Part shown: positions 60,985-64,000 of the stretch, one piece after another
Layout of the letters: every line of letters begins with the position of its first letter
Position numbering within the stretch: the first letter of the stretch is position 1
Source: Hypsibius dujardini
Taxonomy: Eukaryota; Tardigrada; Eutardigrada; Parachela; Hypsibiidae
Reading direction: 5' to 3'
Assembly: GCA_001579985.1 (NCBI GenBank)
Contig: LRSR01000275.1
Span: forward strand, 1 to 64,000
DNA length: 64,000 nt
Program-made: the position numbers and the translations under genes
Notes under the pieces: model-generated
What the model was told of the DNA's origin: nothing
What the model saw: only the letters and a program-made list of their open reading frames with translations
Databases searched by the model: none

Positions 60985-63710
60985 TAGAAATGTGCTACAT
61001 TATCAAAAAGATAGAACCGGGGATGTTTGTGTCGTGTTGTGCTTGTGCTTCTCCCAAAAAAAGAGGCAACACTCTTTCGTGGTCCTTCAGGCAGTAAATG
61101 GAACATTTGGATTGTCCACCATTGTGGGTGTTTGTAGTGAGACCATCGATGCATCATTAAGATGGCTGCTACCAAGGAAAGGAGAAGGGCAAGATACCAG
61201 CAGTTGAGCAGAATATCATGTGAAAAAAGCGCTGTATACATTAAATCATCTCAAAGAATATGAATAATATAATTAGCTAAATGATTGGTCTCTTCAAAAA
61301 CGCACCACCATTCTTTTGAGAGGGCTGGCTTAGGGGAAGCCTGCTTCTAACGTGCCATTCAACTGGCCGACGGAGCTTCCATTGCAAATTACCTCTATTA
61401 ATGTCCGACTGGATAAATGGTCCCAGGAAAAAAAGAGAGAAACATTGAATATAGTGTGGTGAAAAGATGGCAGAAAAAGAAGGACATACCGTCGATTCCA
61501 CTGTGACAGGGTGATGGAATGAGCAACTGATGAGAAGCGGTCTCTGCTCGCCTTTTTCATCCACACTTGTTCTCCCATTGAAGTAGTGAAGGTATGATTG
61601 ATGATCAACTGGGCGAGAGCCTTGTTGTCTCGTAAGACGTCCAACTTCTTGGAAGATTGTTCGGTTGAGTTGAGGACCTTTAGAGAGAAGAATGGATGTA
61701 TTTGTTTAGGGAAAGTTGATTATTTACCTGAGCCACTATTTCCAAGGCAGCAATGTCAGCATTTAATTGTGGACCTGGCTGAAAGCAACACAAAATGAAC
61801 ACCATTTAACATTATTTTTTGAGACTCTAGACCTCTTTCTCTTCTATTTACTTGTAGAACATTAAGCAACAGCCCATTTCAAATTGAACTAAAACTCCAT
61901 GACAAAACTTCTACATACATACATCTTTGTGTCACCGTCATTTTACAGGTTCTGCTGGTTTTAAATTTATTTAAAGTGGGAAGTAACTCTGTAGAGGTGA
62001 GTGCAGAGTGCATTGCAAATAATTTTAACATCATTTTCGATAGAAAGGATTGAACTAAAAAATTTGAAATATTTGACGCATAAGCCGTATTGCAAGTAAA
62101 CCTGCAGTATTTCTTTGGGCAAGTAGTAATTAATTAGATAGCTATACCGCGGGTACCTTTTTAAACATGCACTGATTAATTACATGACAATTGTCTTCTT
62201 CAACGGAATTTAATCAAACAAAAATATTAAATACAATGACTTTAGTTGATTGAACTTTTTAAATTTTAAATGTCATTTTATTTGAAAACGAAGGCCATAT
62301 TTCCAAGATCGTTTAAATGACATTTCAAATAATCATACAGAGCAAATAGTGTCGACTTTAATTAAAGTTTCAAAAAGAGATGAGGTGACAATTTGAATCC
62401 CTTATAGAAGCTGCCAATGTTGCAAAGATAAAATTGAAAGACTTTGGTGTGTAATCCCATACATTTAGAGTTAATCAGTACATGCATCCCCATAGCCATA
62501 TATAGAAAGTCGCACAGATGATTTTTGACGTTTCCAGGGGAGTATTTGGAAAGAAGGGAGTTGTGAGATATTCCTGATTCCATTGGGCTATGAAGGCGAG
62601 ATTAATTATTGTTACTAGCAGTAGGCTGCGATAAGCCCTCCGAACCACCTAATATAATATAACAGAAGATTGATCTTATTATTACTATGTTTGCCAGGAA
62701 TAATTTCCGCCAGGGAAAGAGCACAGCGGCGATATAAACCTAAAAATGACATGTGTCTCACGGACTATCAAATGTTCAATGCTCCACTGACATGATCCCC
62801 AATAGTCCTGTTGAAGGAATGAGCCGTCATCTGCAATAATTATTAGCCATCACCTGAGTTAGTCTTTTATTTGTTAAAGAAGGTCATTGTTTTGACTAAA
62901 AACTTGCGTAGCTGCTCAGGTCGTTCCAGAAACAGTAACACTGCAACAATTAATAATTAACTGCCACGCATTCATTTTGTAGGGATCAATGATTTGACTT
63001 TAATTAATGGCCCCGTCGTCGGGACGAGGGTTTTCTCCATCCCCACCCAGTCGGCCTCTTTTGTATGTGTTGAAGGATTGTTCCTTCGCACTTCCTATCT
63101 GTTGATGCATTGGATAGGACCAGATTTATTCAATCATATTTATTCAATCGTCCATTCGCATGAAGTAGCTACTACAAAAAATGGTTATGAAATTTTGTTT
63201 CATTTGACTTCCCTTTCAATAGAAGGGTTAATAAATATGGATGAGGGTAAGGGTGCCTTTGCTTTTGATAGAACAACGTCAATGGGAGCTGGCCACTTTT
63301 GGTTTGCAATTAAATGAATTGAAAAAGTCCTCCGTATCAGGGATGATAGTATTATGGATTGACCTATGAGGCGAAGCCTTGCCTGGGTCAATTATGATGA
63401 ATCAATTGAAATGCTCGTAGCATAAGAATAAGAAATGTACAGTTTACGTACCTCCATTTCAAACGGAAAAGGATAGCGAAAATGAGTGCTCATCGAAAGT
63501 AAGAGCAGTGTTGGAACAATTGTACGTGCTACTGACCACGAGAACTCCCTTTCCTTTCATTGCCGCCATGGGAAGACGTGCTGATTGAGTGTAAAATCCA
63601 GCTGCGCTTTCATCCACCAACATTTCCAGTGTGGTCCACTGAATGAGCTTCATCAGCCGGCAAAATACGTCACCGTACTGTACTGCCACGATTTTACAGC
63701 AAACAGTTTG
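60985..63710 (-). CDS. Incomplete receptor guanylyl cyclase-like receptor (possible pseudogene)
   Basis: Pieces in order on the minus strand resemble the extracellular half of a cyclase-type receptor. 63475-63700 has CRLMKLIQWTTLEMLVDES (cf. [20 protein letters not shown] in paralog 1). About 62455-62560 has LCDFLYMAMGMHVLIN. 61728-61778 and 61490-61677 join in phase (ADIAALEIVAQ, ALAQLIINHTF). About 61380-61428 follows (TLIEVI), and 60985-61240 contains a membrane-spanning segment (YLALLLSLVAAILMM) followed by HPQWWTI, like the DPYWW motif after the membrane in the other two cyclases. I found no kinase-homology or cyclase exons downstream; that space holds MITEs. Several exon joins do not resolve. 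It may be a natriuretic-clearance-type receptor without enzyme, a truncated copy or a pseudogene. Its 5' end may lie beyond the window. Confidence 0.42.
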
Positions 63711-63811
63711 GCGGGTTAAAATACTTTTTACTTAACGGTATGGTAAAGAGAAGAGTCATCTTACACTTGCGTTCCTTTATGAGGGAAAAGGGTAATGCTC
63801 ATCCATATGTA

Positions 63812-64000
63812 CGAGGGGCAAACTGAAAGTAATGTCACCCCCTTTTTTAAATATTACTGGTAATTACTAATTGCAAATTTATTTCATCTTACTTCGATGT
63901 AGTCCCCTCCAAACTGAATGCACTTTTCACATCGTGAAAGCCATGCTCGAAAGACGGATGAAGATCCATTCTTGGAGAGCTCCCGGAGGCGGCAGTGCAC
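63812..64000 (-). mobile_element. mariner DNA transposon, 3' end, cut by the window edge
   Basis: The terminal repeat begins CGAGGGGCAAACTGAAAGTA directly after a TA target site, typical of mariner. On the minus strand 63884-64000 encodes the end of a mariner transposase, with RAWLSRCEKCIQFGGDYIEV before the stop, matching the family's W-x-x-R-C-x-K-C-I-x-x-x-G-x-Y motif. The visible 38 codons are uninterrupted. Whether the whole transposase is intact cannot be judged. Confidence 0.85.

Noticed and set aside
62994-63317. A 107-codon plus-strand frame
   Set aside because: It lies opposite the receptor-like gene, shows no domain and has no splice context.
1-64000. CRISPR arrays, tRNA or rRNA genes, retroviral or Polinton-like elements
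   Set aside because: None were recognised on either strand; the repeats seen are microsatellites and short DNA-transposon derivatives.

Overview
The window is animal nuclear DNA: multi-exon genes with GT-AG introns, many of them only 45-100 bases long, and an animal gene set (Slit, receptor guanylyl cyclases, cathepsin B, an axonemal dynein-regulatory protein). A single chitin-binding type-2 (CBM14) domain on a secreted protein and a Slit with seven EGF repeats fit a moulting invertebrate (ecdysozoan). The DRC9/IQCG gene implies axonemes, probably flagellated sperm, which argues against most nematodes. A tardigrade or a similar compact-genome ecdysozoan is a reasonable guess but is not proven.

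Layout. 1.0-2.7 kb (-): DRC9/IQCG, four exons. 5.2-21.1 kb (+): a complete 21-exon slit gene, its introns full of TGTC/GACA tetranucleotide repeats and one MITE. 22.2-23.3 kb (+): a decayed PKA regulatory-subunit copy. 24.1-24.6 kb: a doubtful small gene. 25.4-27.7 kb (+): a secreted CBM14/mucin-like protein. 28.0-33.9 kb (-) and 34.8-40.8 kb (+): two complete receptor guanylyl cyclases, head to head about 0.87 kb apart. 41.0-41.5 kb: a long-inverted-repeat element. 41.9-42.4 kb (-): a small cysteine-rich-tail (CYSTM-like) protein. 44.6-46.5 kb (+): cathepsin B. 47-50.3 kb: gene-poor, with a MITE and a possible bacterial-type transposase fossil. 50.9-53.9 kb and 56.4-59.4 kb (both -): two tandem members of a secreted Gly/Ser-rich, eight-cysteine family that I do not recognise. 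59.9-60.8 kb: three short DNA-transposon derivatives. 61.0-63.7 kb (-): an incomplete third cyclase-type receptor. 63.8-64.0 kb: the end of a mariner element cut by the window edge.

Exon coordinates for the main genes were worked out by hand from splice sites and checked by phase. Every spliced model reported as complete sums to a whole number of codons: slit 1505 aa, cyclases 1094 and 1093 aa, cathepsin B 348 aa, CBM14 protein 411 aa, DRC9 384 aa, the two novel paralogs 476 and 551 aa.

The most interesting signals are (i) the inverted cyclase pair, which shares a 247-base, 99% identical tract inside otherwise clearly diverged genes (gene conversion), a conserved 4-base micro-exon, and eight introns present in only one paralog; and (ii) the tandem secreted family, one member of which carries a Gly/Ala hydrophobic tract closely resembling the prion-protein core. 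The genes do not look like one pathway. The shared theme is extracellular signalling and surface or secreted proteins.
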